Origin: QHYU01 sp041493955
Lineage (GTDB): Bacteria; Acidobacteriota; Terriglobia; Acidiferrales; UBA7541
NCBI GenBank assembly: GCA_041493955.1
Contig: JBGPZW010000001.1
Location: 1-61,914, forward strand
Direction of reading: 5' to 3'
DNA length: 61,914 nucleotides
A program made the position numbers and the translations under genes. The number at the start of each line of letters is the position of its first letter. Positions within the stretch are counted from its first letter, which is position 1. Positions 1 to 7,619 of this stretch are shown here, piece by piece. The notes under the pieces are model-generated. The model saw nothing but the letters and a program-made list of their open reading frames with translations. It was not told where the DNA came from and searched no databases.

Positions 1-818
1 GCGTAGGCCTCGATCGCCGCGGCCACGCCATTCTGGTCGTTGCTCAACGTCTCGCGCCAGCCCAGGCGCTTGAGTTCCGGCACGCTGTTACCCATCACCA
101 CCGGCAGGCCGGCGTATTCGAGCATCTCGCGGTCGTTCAGATTGTCGCCGATGGCCATCACGTCTTCGCGCGCGAGCTGCCGCAGCGCGGCCCATTCAGC
201 CAGCGCCGCGCCCTTCGAGCAGGTCAGATGGAGCACGTCCACGAGGCTGAAATTGCGGGCTTCGTATTCCGTCATGGCCATCGCGAACGGGTTCGCGGTC
301 GGCATCGCGCGCAGTGTGGCCGCGACCTCCCGCATGCGGCCCACTGGCCCGCTGTACATCACCTGAATCGGGTCTTCGGTCAGACAGGCTTCCAGGGGCA
401 CCACCTGCGCGATGAATTCACGGTTGCGTTCAAAGTAGCTCTTTCGGCCAGGATCTTCCCAGTCCATCTGCTCGTAGATGACCTGGTTCTCGCGCGGGCG
501 GTCGAAAACCACTGTGGTCCCGGCGCGAAATTCCATCGTGGCCTCGAGCACGGCCCGAGCGACATCCCGTGGAAGCAGATGACGCAGCAGCGTCACGCCA
601 TCCTTCGACTTGATCAACGCGCCGTTGTTGACGATCATCGTCAGCGGGCAGTCGAGCTGCCGGGCGATGGGCAGGGCAAAGTCGAACCGCCGGCCGGTGA
701 CCAGCGCCACTTCGATCCCGCGCCCCACCGCCTCGACGATGGCCTTGCGGTTCGCTTCCGGCAGGTGCCAGCGGCTGTCCAGCAGCGTGCCATCTATATC
801 AATCGCGATGAACCTCAC
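1..818 (-). CDS. HAD-superfamily (Cof/type IIB) sugar phosphatase, 3' end beyond window
   Basis: About 272 codons are visible and the gene runs off the left edge, so its C-terminus is missing. The N-terminus has HAD motif I (FIAIDIDGTLLDS, nucleophile and acid Asp at residues 7 and 9), motif II-like VTGRR near residue 40, and near the end motif IV GDNLNDREMLEYAG, which carries the Mg2+-binding acids. The large cap between motifs II and IV places it in subclass IIB (Cof/YbiV-like), which dephosphorylates sugar phosphates or related metabolites in the cytoplasm; the substrate cannot be told. The start is GTG at 816-818; an ATG nine bases upstream is followed in frame by a stop. No Shine-Dalgarno is present, but a GATAAT -10 box lies 9 nt upstream. 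Confidence 0.85.
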   Translation of the reverse strand, partial: MRFIAIDIDGTLLDSRWHLPEANRKAIVEAVGRGIEVALVTGRRFDFALPIARQLDCPLTMIVNNGALIKSKDGVTLLRHLLPRDVARAVLEATMEFRAGTTVVFDRPRENQVIYEQMDWEDPGRKSYFERNREFIAQVVPLEACLTEDPIQVMYSGPVGRMREVAATLRAMPTANPFAMAMTEYEARNFSLVDVLHLTCSKGAALAEWAALRQLAREDVMAIGDNLNDREMLEYAGLPVVMGNSVPELKRLGWRETLSNDQNGVAAAIEAY

Positions 819-827
819 AGGCATTCC

Positions 828-833
828 ATTATC
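828..833 (-). promoter_or_regulatory. -10 box for the HAD gene (leaderless type)
   Basis: GATAAT on the minus strand ends 9 nt before the GTG start, so transcription would begin at or within 2-3 nt of the start codon. No convincing -35 was found. Confidence 0.45.
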
Positions 834-1130
834 CTACCCTGAGCACGGGACGCCGTCTGCCGGTTGTCTCGTAAGCAGAGCCGCCCAGTAACCCACGCAG
901 CATTTGCCCTCGCAGTTGGAAGCGATCCAAGCGTGCACACTTGGGCTGGCGTGAGAGACGAGATACGAAACGCAGAGGTGGCGCGGGCCTGGCACAACAG
1001 CAAGAACCGCCGGCGAGGACGCCAGCGTTTCGGAACCCGCATACGGAGGCAGCGCGGTCCCCGGCCCACCAGTGCACGGGCTCACATTTCCACCCTCTTC
1101 CCCCCGCCCCCCACCCCCCTATTGTTTTCA

Positions 1131-1196
1131 GGTAAGTGCTGATTCTGCTAGCCTTAGGCTCCAAGAATCGGCTAAGTGCGGATTGTAAAGGGCTTA
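1131..1196 (+). repeat. Two units of a 40-bp-period TAAGTGC...CTTA repeat
   Basis: Units begin at 1131 and 1171, exactly 40 bp apart. Each has TAAGTGC, then (G)GATT, then a CTTA-type right end about 24 bp later, so each is flanked by short inverted TAAG/CTTA ends. The same motif recurs three times near 37.9 kb with 39-40-bp spacing. Function unknown. Confidence 0.6.
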
Positions 1197-1304
1197 CGGG
1201 AGCGTCACTCCTGGAGCGCGTCATGGGACTCGCGCATTCTAAAAGAGTTGTGCGGCCGCACGTGCAGCATGCACCCTTCGCGTGCTTAACGCGGGCAAGA
1301 TCCC

Positions 1305-1386
1305 GATCGCGCCTGGCGAGGCCAGGCCGCCAAGCGCCCTTGGCGTAGCCAAGAGACCGAGCGCGGTTGGCGCGGCCAAGAAACCG
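1305..1386 (+). repeat. Three tandem mini-hairpins, period 27-28 bp
   Basis: Three consecutive units each contain a short stem with a 3-nt loop: CCTGGC-gag-GCCAGG (1312-1326), CTTGGC-gta-GCCAAG (1339-1353) and TTGGC-gcg-GCCAA (1367-1379). Units two and three are followed by GAGACCGAG and GAAACCGAG. Paired positions change together between units (C/G to T/A), so the stem is kept while its sequence varies. Confidence 0.55.
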
Positions 1387-1547
1387 AGTTGCGACCAAAG
1401 GCATGACGCATCTATTCCGTGTAAGGCGGAAGCGAGCGGGTAATTTCCTCGGCGAGCCTTACAATCCATTATACCTTGCAGGTCAATCAAATTTTCCGGG
1501 CATACGATCTTCCCAAGGATGCGGATTCCGAAAAGCATTTCGACAAA

Positions 1548-1596
1548 CGATAGAGGAAAAGCCCCACCCTTGCTTCGCGAGAATGGAGCACCCGGG
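1548..1596 (+). repeat. Short copy of dispersed intergenic repeat
   Basis: The core CGATAGAGGAAAAGCC plus the following CACCCT-TGC-TTC-GCGAGAATGG segment matches the right ends of the larger repeats at 4434-4631 and 6807-7020. The GC part can fold as an imperfect hairpin with a TTC loop. Only the right end of the element is present here, just upstream of the kinase gene. Confidence 0.65.
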
Positions 1597-1612
1597 CATC
1601 GGTTTGGGCGGG

Positions 1613-1618
1613 TATAAT
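1613..1618 (+). promoter_or_regulatory. -10 box TATAAT for the kinase gene (leaderless type)
   Basis: A perfect TATAAT lies 10 nt upstream of the GTG start, which puts the transcription start a few bases before the start codon. There is no Shine-Dalgarno and no clear -35. Confidence 0.55.
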
Positions 1619-1628
1619 CCACGCCACT

Positions 1629-4355
1629 GTGGCACTGACATCTGGCACTAAACTCGGGCCATACGAGATCGTTTCTCCGCTTGGGGCGGGCGGGATGGGC
1701 GAGGTCTATCGCGCGAGGGACACGCGGCTGGAGCGCACGGTCGCGATCAAGATTCTTCCCGCGCATCTTTCCGACGATCCGGCTCGGCGGCAGCGCTTCG
1801 AGCGCGAAGCGAAGGCCATCTCCAGGCTGAATCATCCGCACATCTGCGTGCTGCACGACATCGGACGTCAGGATGGTATCGACTATATGGTGATGGAGTG
1901 CCTGGAGGGAGAGACACTCGCCAAGCGTCTCGAAAAGGGGCCGATGCCACTCGAACAAGTTCTTACATTTGGCACGCAAATTGCCGACGCGCTGGACAAG
2001 ACGCATCGGATGGGGATCGTTCACCGCGATCTGAAGCCCGGAAACATCATGCTGACGAAGTCCGGCGCGAAACTGCTGGACTTTGGATTGGCGAAGCCGT
2101 TGGCCGCCGACGCGGCGGCTGTGACGTTGATGACGACCCCTGCGGGAGCGCGGCCGCTCACTGCGGAAGGGACGATTGTGGGGACGTTCCAGTACATGTC
2201 GCCAGAGCAACTGGAAGGGAAAGAGGCCGATGCGCGCAGCGACATTTTCGCGTTTGGCGCGGTGCTGTATGAGATGACGACGGGGAAGAAAGCGTTCGAG
2301 GGAAAAACCCAAGCCAGCTTGATCGCGGCGATATTGGAGCGGGAGCCGCCGCCGATATCGAGCTTGCAACCGATGGTGCCTGCGGCGCTCGAACGCGTGG
2401 TGAAAACGTGTTTGGCGAAAGTCCCCGACGAGCGCTGGCAGACCGTCCATGACGTGAAGCTGCAGCTCCAGTGGATTGCGGAAGGCGGATCACAGGCCGG
2501 AACATTGGCTCCGTTGGCAGCGCGGCGAAGAATTCGGGAGTGGCTGGCCTGGGTGGCGGGCGCGGTCTTCCTATTGACCACAATTGCGTTGGCAATCGGC
2601 TTCGTTCTGCGCGCACCGCGGCCGCCGCAAACAATGCGGCTGAGCGCGGAGATCGGTGCGGATGCAAACCTAGTCACGGACGCGGGGACTTCCGCGATTC
2701 TGTCCCCCGACGGCATGCGGCTGGCCCTTGTCGCGGCCGGTGCAGATCAAAAGCGGCGGATCTACGTCCGCTCGCTGGACCAGCTGCAGGCGACAGCACT
2801 AGCGGGCACGGAAAATGCCCAGAATCCATTTTTCTCGCCCGACGGCCAATGGCTCGGCTTCTTCGCCGACAGAAAAGTGAAGAAGATCACTGTCCAGGGT
2901 GGTGCAGCAGTCACTGTCTGCGATGCTGCCAGCGGCCGCGGCGGAAGTTGGAGCGGGGACGGCACCATCGTGTTCACACCGAACATCAGGGCGGCCCTAT
3001 TCAAAGTGTCTTCGTCGGGAGGAACGCCCCAACAGTTGACCACGCTCGACAAGCAAGCGGGCGAAGTCACGCAACGCTGGCCCCAGGTGCTGCCCGGCGG
3101 CGAGGCCGTGCTGTTTACTTCCAACACTCACGGTGGCAACTACGAGGACGCGGACATTGAGGTGTACTCGATGGCCTCCGGACAGCGGAAGACGGTGCAG
3201 CACGGGGGCTTCTATGCGCGTTATGTGCCCACAGGCCACGTCGTTTACGTACACGAAGGCACCCTATTCGCCGTGCCGTTCAATCTGAAACGCCTGGAAG
3301 TGACGGGCCAGCCGGCGCCAATCCTTGAGGGCGTATCTGCGGTTCCCGGCGATGGCAGTGCGCAGTTCTCCTTTTCTGAGGCCGGAAACCTCGTGTATGT
3401 GGCGGGGCGCGGCGGGTTTCAGCCCGTCTCCATCTACTGGATGGATCGCCAGGGCAAATTCACGCCCCTCCGCGAGACTCCCGGCGACTACTACAATCCC
3501 GCGTTCTCCCCCGACGGCAAGCGCTTGGCTTTGGAAATCAGTGACGGCAAAACGGCGGATATCTGGGTCTATGAGTGGGAACGCGATACTCTCACGCGCC
3601 TGACCTTCGGCGGTGAAGGCCGCAACCTTAGCCCGGTCTGGACGCCCGACGGCCAGAGAATTACCTATTCTTTCCTCGAAAATGCCGGGGCGGTTGACCT
3701 CTACTGGAAACGCGCCGATGGCACCGGGGATGCCCTGCGTTTAACACGAACCCAGCACCGGAAAATCCCCGCCTCCTGGCGTCCAGACGGAAAGGTTCTC
3801 GCTTTCGACCAACTCAAAACCGGCAGCTCCTGGAACACGTTCACGATGTCCATCGAAGGCAATGAAAAGTTGGGCTGGAAGCCCGGGGAACCAAAACTCT
3901 TCTTGAACAGCCCTTTCTCGGAAGAGGCGTCAGCGTTCTCGCCGGATGGCCGCTGGCTGGCTTACGAGTCCAACGAATCTGAGAACTTCGAGGTGTACGT
4001 CCGGCCGTTTCCCGGTCCCGGCGGCAAGTGGCAGATTTCCACCGGCGGCGGCCGCTTCCCCAAGTGGTCCCGCAACGGCCAAGAGATCTTTTATCGCACG
4101 CAGGACAACAAAATTATGGTGGCTAGCTACGCTGCTTCCGGCGACTCCTTCCGGCCCGACAAACCGCGGCTCTGGTCGCCCGGGCAGTTCACGGAGAGGC
4201 TAGGTAACTTCAACTTCGATCTGCACCCTGATGGCAAGCGGTTCGCGGTTCTGAAGTCCCCACCCACGGGCGAGACCTCGCCAGTCAACAAGGTCAGCTT
4301 TATCTTCAATTTCTTCGAGGAGCTCCGCCGCAAGGTGCCCACCGACAAGAATTGA
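1629..4355 (+). CDS. Membrane Ser/Thr protein kinase with C-terminal TolB/PD40 propeller
   Basis: A 908-residue fusion. Residues about 11-285 are a Hanks-type kinase: glycine loop GAGGMGEVYRA, VAIK (Lys41), HRDLKPGN (catalytic Asp134), DFG (151-153) and SPEQ. All catalytic residues are present, so it should be active. One membrane helix at about 305-327 follows, then about 580 residues with repeated FSPDG/WTPDG motifs typical of TolB/WD40-like (PD40) beta-propellers, predicted to lie outside the cytoplasmic membrane. The likely role is sensing through the propeller and phosphorylating cytoplasmic targets; ligand and substrates are unknown. This architecture is common and expanded in Acidobacteriota. 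The start is GTG at 1629, right after a TATAAT box. It stands alone with no operon partner. Confidence 0.93.
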   Translation: MALTSGTKLGPYEIVSPLGAGGMGEVYRARDTRLERTVAIKILPAHLSDDPARRQRFEREAKAISRLNHPHICVLHDIGRQDGIDYMVMECLEGETLAKRLEKGPMPLEQVLTFGTQIADALDKTHRMGIVHRDLKPGNIMLTKSGAKLLDFGLAKPLAADAAAVTLMTTPAGARPLTAEGTIVGTFQYMSPEQLEGKEADARSDIFAFGAVLYEMTTGKKAFEGKTQASLIAAILEREPPPISSLQPMVPAALERVVKTCLAKVPDERWQTVHDVKLQLQWIAEGGSQAGTLAPLAARRRIREWLAWVAGAVFLLTTIALAIGFVLRAPRPPQTMRLSAEIGADANLVTDAGTSAILSPDGMRLALVAAGADQKRRIYVRSLDQLQATALAGTENAQNPFFSPDGQWLGFFADRKVKKITVQGGAAVTVCDAASGRGGSWSGDGTIVFTPNIRAALFKVSSSGGTPQQLTTLDKQAGEVTQRWPQVLPGGEAVLFTSNTHGGNYEDADIEVYSMASGQRKTVQHGGFYARYVPTGHVVYVHEGTLFAVPFNLKRLEVTGQPAPILEGVSAVPGDGSAQFSFSEAGNLVYVAGRGGFQPVSIYWMDRQGKFTPLRETPGDYYNPAFSPDGKRLALEISDGKTADIWVYEWERDTLTRLTFGGEGRNLSPVWTPDGQRITYSFLENAGAVDLYWKRADGTGDALRLTRTQHRKIPASWRPDGKVLAFDQLKTGSSWNTFTMSIEGNEKLGWKPGEPKLFLNSPFSEEASAFSPDGRWLAYESNESENFEVYVRPFPGPGGKWQISTGGGRFPKWSRNGQEIFYRTQDNKIMVASYAASGDSFRPDKPRLWSPGQFTERLGNFNFDLHPDGKRFAVLKSPPTGETSPVNKVSFIFNFFEELRRKVPTDKN

Positions 4356-4433
4356 CGCCGCCAGCGATATCCCCAGCTTCTGCAGGGCAGATGTGGATCC
4401 CCAAGAGTCGGCTTCACCTCAAATGAGCGCCGC

Positions 4434-4631
4434 TCACTTGGCCGAGTAACGCGCTTTCCGGAAAATGGCAACCAGGCTTTGGAAGCGCACCAGACCGCCC
4501 TCTGATTCGTGTCCGTAATGAGTAGTCGCCTTGTGTTTACGGATAGCTGGCGAGAACAGCCCTTCCCACCAAGAGCGGGATTGTTCTTGATGAGCGCCGA
4601 TAGAGGAAAAGCCCCACCCTCGCTTCGCTCT
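4434..4631 (+). repeat. ~200-bp dispersed intergenic repeat, left copy
   Basis: This stretch aligns along its whole length, with scattered substitutions, to 6807-7005. It includes ACGCGCTTTCCGGAAAATGG, TTTGGAAGC-CACCAGACCGCC, CTGGCGAGAACAGCCCTTCC and GATAGAGGAAAAGCC. The two copies are in the same orientation and flank the DUF5996/NIPSNAP/HxlR module. Differences between copies are not biased to synonymous positions, so the open frame through it is probably not a gene. It starts about 80 bp after the kinase stop and fills most of the 4356-4656 gap. Confidence 0.75.
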
Positions 4632-4656
4632 TATCGAGGGGCAGCCGGCGTCGGCT

Positions 4657-5613
4657 TCATGGCCTGGTTAGACCGCTGTTCGGATCGTGGCCACGTTCAA
4701 GTGAGGCGCGATCCCACTTGGCGAGGTTGGCTGCGGCCTCATACGTCGTCTGCAAGAAGTCGAGCAGCGTGTCGTCGGGGGATGCGGACTGCCGGACGAC
4801 ATCATAGGCCAGAATGAATTCTCGAAGATCGGTGCTGTAGAAGGCGGCGTCAGGTTTGACGCGTGCCTCCGAAAACCCAACCGGTTCCGGATAGGCATAG
4901 GAATAGAACACGGGATAGGGAATCGCGCCACCACCGGGCCAGAACCCGCAGCTACTAACTTCGTGCGAGTAGGCCTCTCGGGTCACCCGGTCCGGCAAGT
5001 TCGGAATCCCGCCAGGATGTTGAGGAGCCGCTCGTCCGGAAAACCGGGTCACAGCCAGGTCGGGGGCGCCCCAGAAGAAGTGCACGGGGCTGCACTTGCC
5101 GATGAACCGAGCCCGAAACTCTTTGAAGACCCGGTCAGCCTGCACGAGCACCTGCCAGAACCGGTTGGCGTACTCGCGATCGTACGCCCGGTGAGTTTCG
5201 TCCTGGTCGAAGCGGATGGGGTCGGCGACTTCGTTAGGCTTCCGGTAGATATTCACGTGAAGGTTGAGCTTCCCCATCTCTTCCATGAGGCGTGTGTAGA
5301 ACGCTGCCACTGACTGCGGTTCGAGCGCAAAAGCACCGATGCCGCCGTCGCTCGACCACACTGTCAGCCGATGGTCAATGAAGTCGAAATTAACTTGGAA
5401 CGTCCGGACGTCATACGGGATGGGCGATGTGGTGAGCCCTCTGGCTGTCACGTAGAGCGTGACATGCCAGGAATGATTCACCCAGGGACTTTGGGCGAGC
5501 CGAACCTTGCCGACGATCTGCGTCCACATGTGCAAGGTCGCGCACGTCTCGCTCCAAGCCTCCAGAGGCAGACTTGGCCAACTTCCCGAATGCGCAGAGG
5601 CCGCGGCGGTCAT
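4657..5613 (-). CDS. DUF5996 family protein
   Basis: 318 residues of the DUF5996 family, whose function is not known. Family hallmarks seen: WPSLPLEAW, TLHMWTQIVGK, the VTARGLTTSPIPY block, FIDHRL, FKEFRARFIGKCSPVHFFWG and the FWPGGG segment. The many conserved Trp, His and aromatic residues suggest a soluble cytoplasmic protein, possibly an enzyme, but no catalytic motif is recognisable. The start is ATG at 5611-5613, preceded by AGGAG with 5-nt spacing; an in-frame TTG one codon earlier is less likely. It stands alone within the repeat-flanked module, and the flanking non-coding DNA (5614-5897) looks less G+C-rich than the surroundings. No clear promoter was found there. Confidence 0.88.
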   Translation of the reverse strand: MTAAASAHSGSWPSLPLEAWSETCATLHMWTQIVGKVRLAQSPWVNHSWHVTLYVTARGLTTSPIPYDVRTFQVNFDFIDHRLTVWSSDGGIGAFALEPQSVAAFYTRLMEEMGKLNLHVNIYRKPNEVADPIRFDQDETHRAYDREYANRFWQVLVQADRVFKEFRARFIGKCSPVHFFWGAPDLAVTRFSGRAAPQHPGGIPNLPDRVTREAYSHEVSSCGFWPGGGAIPYPVFYSYAYPEPVGFSEARVKPDAAFYSTDLREFILAYDVVRQSASPDDTLLDFLQTTYEAAANLAKWDRASLERGHDPNSGLTRP

Positions 5614-5897
5614 CAACTCTCCTTTACATGGCTCCCGCGGTCTAACTCTTGTTCATGCTGACCCGCGTAAAGCCGGTTCCGGAATCGCTCAATTAGAGCA
5701 CCCCTCAATCAGCGAGTCAAAGAGTCAAGGCGCACAGCCTCACGCAGCGCCGATGCATTCCACATTGTCTCTGATGTCTTTTACCGCAAACCGAGGCGCT
5801 AGAACTTCTGTAGTCAAGGAATAGCACAGATAAACGCAGGCCAGAGATGAGTTCGCGATGTGAGTAACGGCCTTTTATGCATACTTAACGAATCGCG

Positions 5898-6212
5898 TTA
5901 CCAGCGAATCAGATCCTCAAGATCTTCCACCACAACGACTTCATACTTTTCCAACATCGGCAGCAGGACGTTCTCCAGTTCGCGCTTCCAAAGATCCCCT
6001 TCATAAAAGTGTGCTTTCATCGGCTGACGCGAAGGGAGATCCGGGAAGCCGCGCATCCAAAAGAAGGTGTCGGGATCTTCGACGGAAAGAAATGGACCCA
6101 CTATTTTCATCCCGATTTCTGTATGTGCCGGAATAGACTTGGAACGAAATATCTCAAGGAACTGGGAGCGCATGCCGGGCTTGGTTTTATAGGTGCGCAT
6201 TTCGATGATCAT
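5898..6212 (-). CDS. NIPSNAP family protein
   Basis: 104 residues with the NIPSNAP ferredoxin-like (dimeric alpha/beta barrel) pattern: the N-terminal IIEMRTYKTKPG strand, GPFLSVEDPDTFFWMRGF in the centre, and a C-terminal VVVVEDLEDL strand. Such proteins are small, cytoplasmic and of unclear role; several are near oxygenase-like or stress genes. The start ATG has GGAGG 7 nt upstream, a strong ribosome-binding site. It is divergent from the HxlR regulator at 6290, and the 77-bp gap holds an inverted repeat, so it is the likely target of that regulator. Confidence 0.87.
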   Translation of the reverse strand: MIIEMRTYKTKPGMRSQFLEIFRSKSIPAHTEIGMKIVGPFLSVEDPDTFFWMRGFPDLPSRQPMKAHFYEGDLWKRELENVLLPMLEKYEVVVVEDLEDLIRW

Positions 6213-6270
6213 TTAAACGCCTCCGCCAGCAGACTTGCGCGGGGAGCGTAAAAAAGCAAGAATGCAATTC

Positions 6271-6289
6271 AAGGTAATCCGGTAACCTT
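6271..6289. promoter_or_regulatory. Inverted repeat, candidate HxlR operator
   Basis: AAGGTAATCCGGTAACCTT is an imperfect palindrome (AAGGT arms) that abuts the ATG of the HxlR gene and lies in the divergent gap with the NIPSNAP gene. Its place suggests autoregulation and control of the neighbour; this is inference from position and symmetry only. Confidence 0.4.
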
Positions 6290-6661
6290 ATGGAAAACCG
6301 TCCTGCGGTAAAAAGCGCTGGTGTGTCGCCACTAGCTCTGCCGACGAAGTGCCCGCTTACAGCGGCCCTGAACGCCATTGGTGGCAAATGGAGCTTGATT
6401 TGCCTCTATTGGTTGGATTCCGGCACGCGCCGGTTCAACGAACTGCGCCGGTTAATGCCCGAGATTTCACACAAGGTCCTAGCCGCGACGCTCCGCCGTC
6501 TGGAGCGCGAGGGGCTGGTCTGTCGAACTGTTTATGCGGAGGTCCCGCCGCGAGTTGAGTACCGCATCTCTAGCCACGGAGAAACCGTGCGTCCGCTGAT
6601 CCAAGGCGTTCGAGCATGGGGCCGCGAGCACCTGGAGTGGAAGCGACAACGACGGGCCTAA
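6290..6661 (+). CDS. HxlR family winged-helix transcriptional regulator
   Basis: 123 residues matching the HxlR (DUF24) family: an N-terminal Cys (CPLTAALNAIGGKW) followed by a winged helix with RFNELRRLMPEISHKVLAATLRRLEREGLV and the wing VPPRVEYRIS. These dimeric cytoplasmic regulators often respond to reactive or oxidising compounds through the N-terminal Cys and usually control a divergent neighbour, here NIPSNAP. There is no Shine-Dalgarno; the start codon touches the candidate operator palindrome. It ends next to the glyoxalase remnant on the other strand. Confidence 0.92.
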   Translation: MENRPAVKSAGVSPLALPTKCPLTAALNAIGGKWSLICLYWLDSGTRRFNELRRLMPEISHKVLAATLRRLEREGLVCRTVYAEVPPRVEYRISSHGETVRPLIQGVRAWGREHLEWKRQRRA

Positions 6662-6790
6662 CCCTCCTCAAGGACTTCCACATGATGGCCAGAAGGATCG
6701 AGGAAACGGAAGGCCGTAGACCGTGGTCGCCGGCAAACCTGAGATGTGGCTGTCCCAGTCCCCCTGTGGACGATTGTGCCCGAGTGGCGG
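6658..6790 (-). pseudogene. Possible glyoxalase/VOC protein C-terminal remnant
   Basis: One minus-strand frame ends FRFLDPSGHHVEVLEEG followed by a stop, which resembles the C-terminal strand of VOC (glyoxalase/dioxygenase) proteins, where D-P-x-G-H is conserved. Upstream the similarity seems to pass into another frame (GDWDSHISGLP), suggesting a frameshift, and no start or N-terminal half is present. It touches the 3' end of the HxlR gene and stops at the right copy of the ~200-bp repeat. Short similarity only, so this is tentative. Confidence 0.3.
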
Positions 6791-6806
6791 CGCACTGGGG
6801 AGCGAT

Positions 6807-7020
6807 TCACTTGGTTGAGAAACGCGCTTTCCGGAAAATGGGCAACTAGGCTTTGGAAGCACACCAGACCGCCTGCGGATTCGTATCCGTAATGAGGAGT
6901 CGGCTTGTGTTTACTGATGGCTGGCGAGAACAGCCCTTCCCAGCAAGAGCGGGATTGCTCTTGATAAGCGCCGATAGAGGAAAAGCCTCACCCTCGCTTC
7001 GCGAGAATGGGACACCCGGA
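6807..7020 (+). repeat. ~200-bp dispersed intergenic repeat, right copy
   Basis: Direct-orientation partner of 4434-4631, ending with the same GATAGAGGAAAAGCC core and an intact CACCCTCGC-TTC-GCGAGAATGG hairpin (about 6988-7011). With the short copy at 1548-1596 this gives three copies in 5.5 kb. The rest of the gap up to 7067 shows nothing further. Confidence 0.75.
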
Positions 7021-7067
7021 CACCCGCCTCTCCGATGTGGTGACTGAAAGTAACTGCCAACTGCGCC

Positions 7068-7607
7068 TCAAGATTTTCGTTTGGTCCTTAAGTGAGCCCG
7101 TTTGTACTTGAGGGCGATCAGGCCTTTCGAGTAGGTCTTGTTCTCGACGAGCGAGAAGTCGCGTTGGGGGAAGCCGCTAAGGAAGAGCGGAATACCTTCA
7201 CCGAGCAACACCGGAACAATGCCGAGGTAGAGTTCATCGACCAAGTCCGCTTTGAGAAAGTCGCGGGCGAGTTGGCCACCTCCCATCAGCCAGATGTCCT
7301 TGCCGGGGTGTTTGCGGAGTTGAGCGATGACAGTGGCGGGGGATTGGTTGACGAACGTCAGCCCATCACGCTCGCCAGGCGGCAGCGAATGGGAGAAGAC
7401 GTAAGACTTCATGGACGAGTGGAATGAGCCGCCACCCATTCCACGAGCAATGTCGAAGGTCTTGCGACCCATGACGGCAATATCAATGGTGGCGAAGAAG
7501 TCGGCCATCGAGTAGTCCTTGGGCATGAAGAGAAAGTCGACGGCGCCGTTCGGGCGAGCGATATAACCGTCGAGGCTGATGCCGAGGCCAAGGACAACCC
7601 TGCGCAT
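7068..7607 (-). CDS. Dihydrofolate reductase family protein (RibD C-terminal fold)
   Basis: 179 residues of the RibD_C/DHFR-like family: N-terminal LGLGISLDGYIARPNG, VMGRKTFD, and the C-terminal WLMGGGQLARDFLKADLVDELYLGIVPVLLGEG block that forms the NADPH-binding and dimer region. Members reduce pterin-like or related substrates with NADPH; the natural substrate of stand-alone members is usually unknown. The start ATG has no Shine-Dalgarno, but TACAAT ends 6 nt upstream, so a leaderless transcript is likely. It is monocistronic, just outside the right repeat. Confidence 0.9.
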   Translation of the reverse strand: MRRVVLGLGISLDGYIARPNGAVDFLFMPKDYSMADFFATIDIAVMGRKTFDIARGMGGGSFHSSMKSYVFSHSLPPGERDGLTFVNQSPATVIAQLRKHPGKDIWLMGGGQLARDFLKADLVDELYLGIVPVLLGEGIPLFLSGFPQRDFSLVENKTYSKGLIALKYKRAHLRTKRKS

Positions 7608-7613
7608 GGAGGG

Positions 7614-7619
7614 ATTGTA
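7614..7619 (-). promoter_or_regulatory. -10 box TACAAT for the DHFR-like gene
   Basis: TACAAT lies on the minus strand with a 6-nt gap to the ATG. No matching -35 at 16-18 bp. Confidence 0.45.

Larger units (their letters stand above)
819..1628. other. 810-bp intergenic region with three repeat types
   Basis: No supported gene lies between the HAD gene and the kinase; the open frames here look like chance products of G+C-rich sequence. The stretch holds a two-unit 40-bp repeat (1131-1196), three tandem mini-hairpins (1305-1386) and one truncated copy of the dispersed intergenic repeat (1548-1596). A C-run lies at 1100-1120. Nothing recognisable is seen in 840-1130. Confidence 0.6.

Noticed and set aside
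40..842. Plus-strand ORFs opposite the HAD gene
   Set aside because: The minus strand encodes an obvious HAD phosphatase here; the plus frames are shadows.
829..1404. Minus-strand ORFs upstream of the HAD gene
   Set aside because: Arg/Gly/Ala/Pro-rich translations without start signals, running through hairpin repeats; typical G+C-driven open frames.
4509..4817. Plus-strand ORF through the left ~200-bp repeat, with a similar ORF at 6853-7047 in the right copy
   Set aside because: The translations look alike only because the DNA is repeated; most differences change amino acids, and there is no ribosome-binding site or family match.
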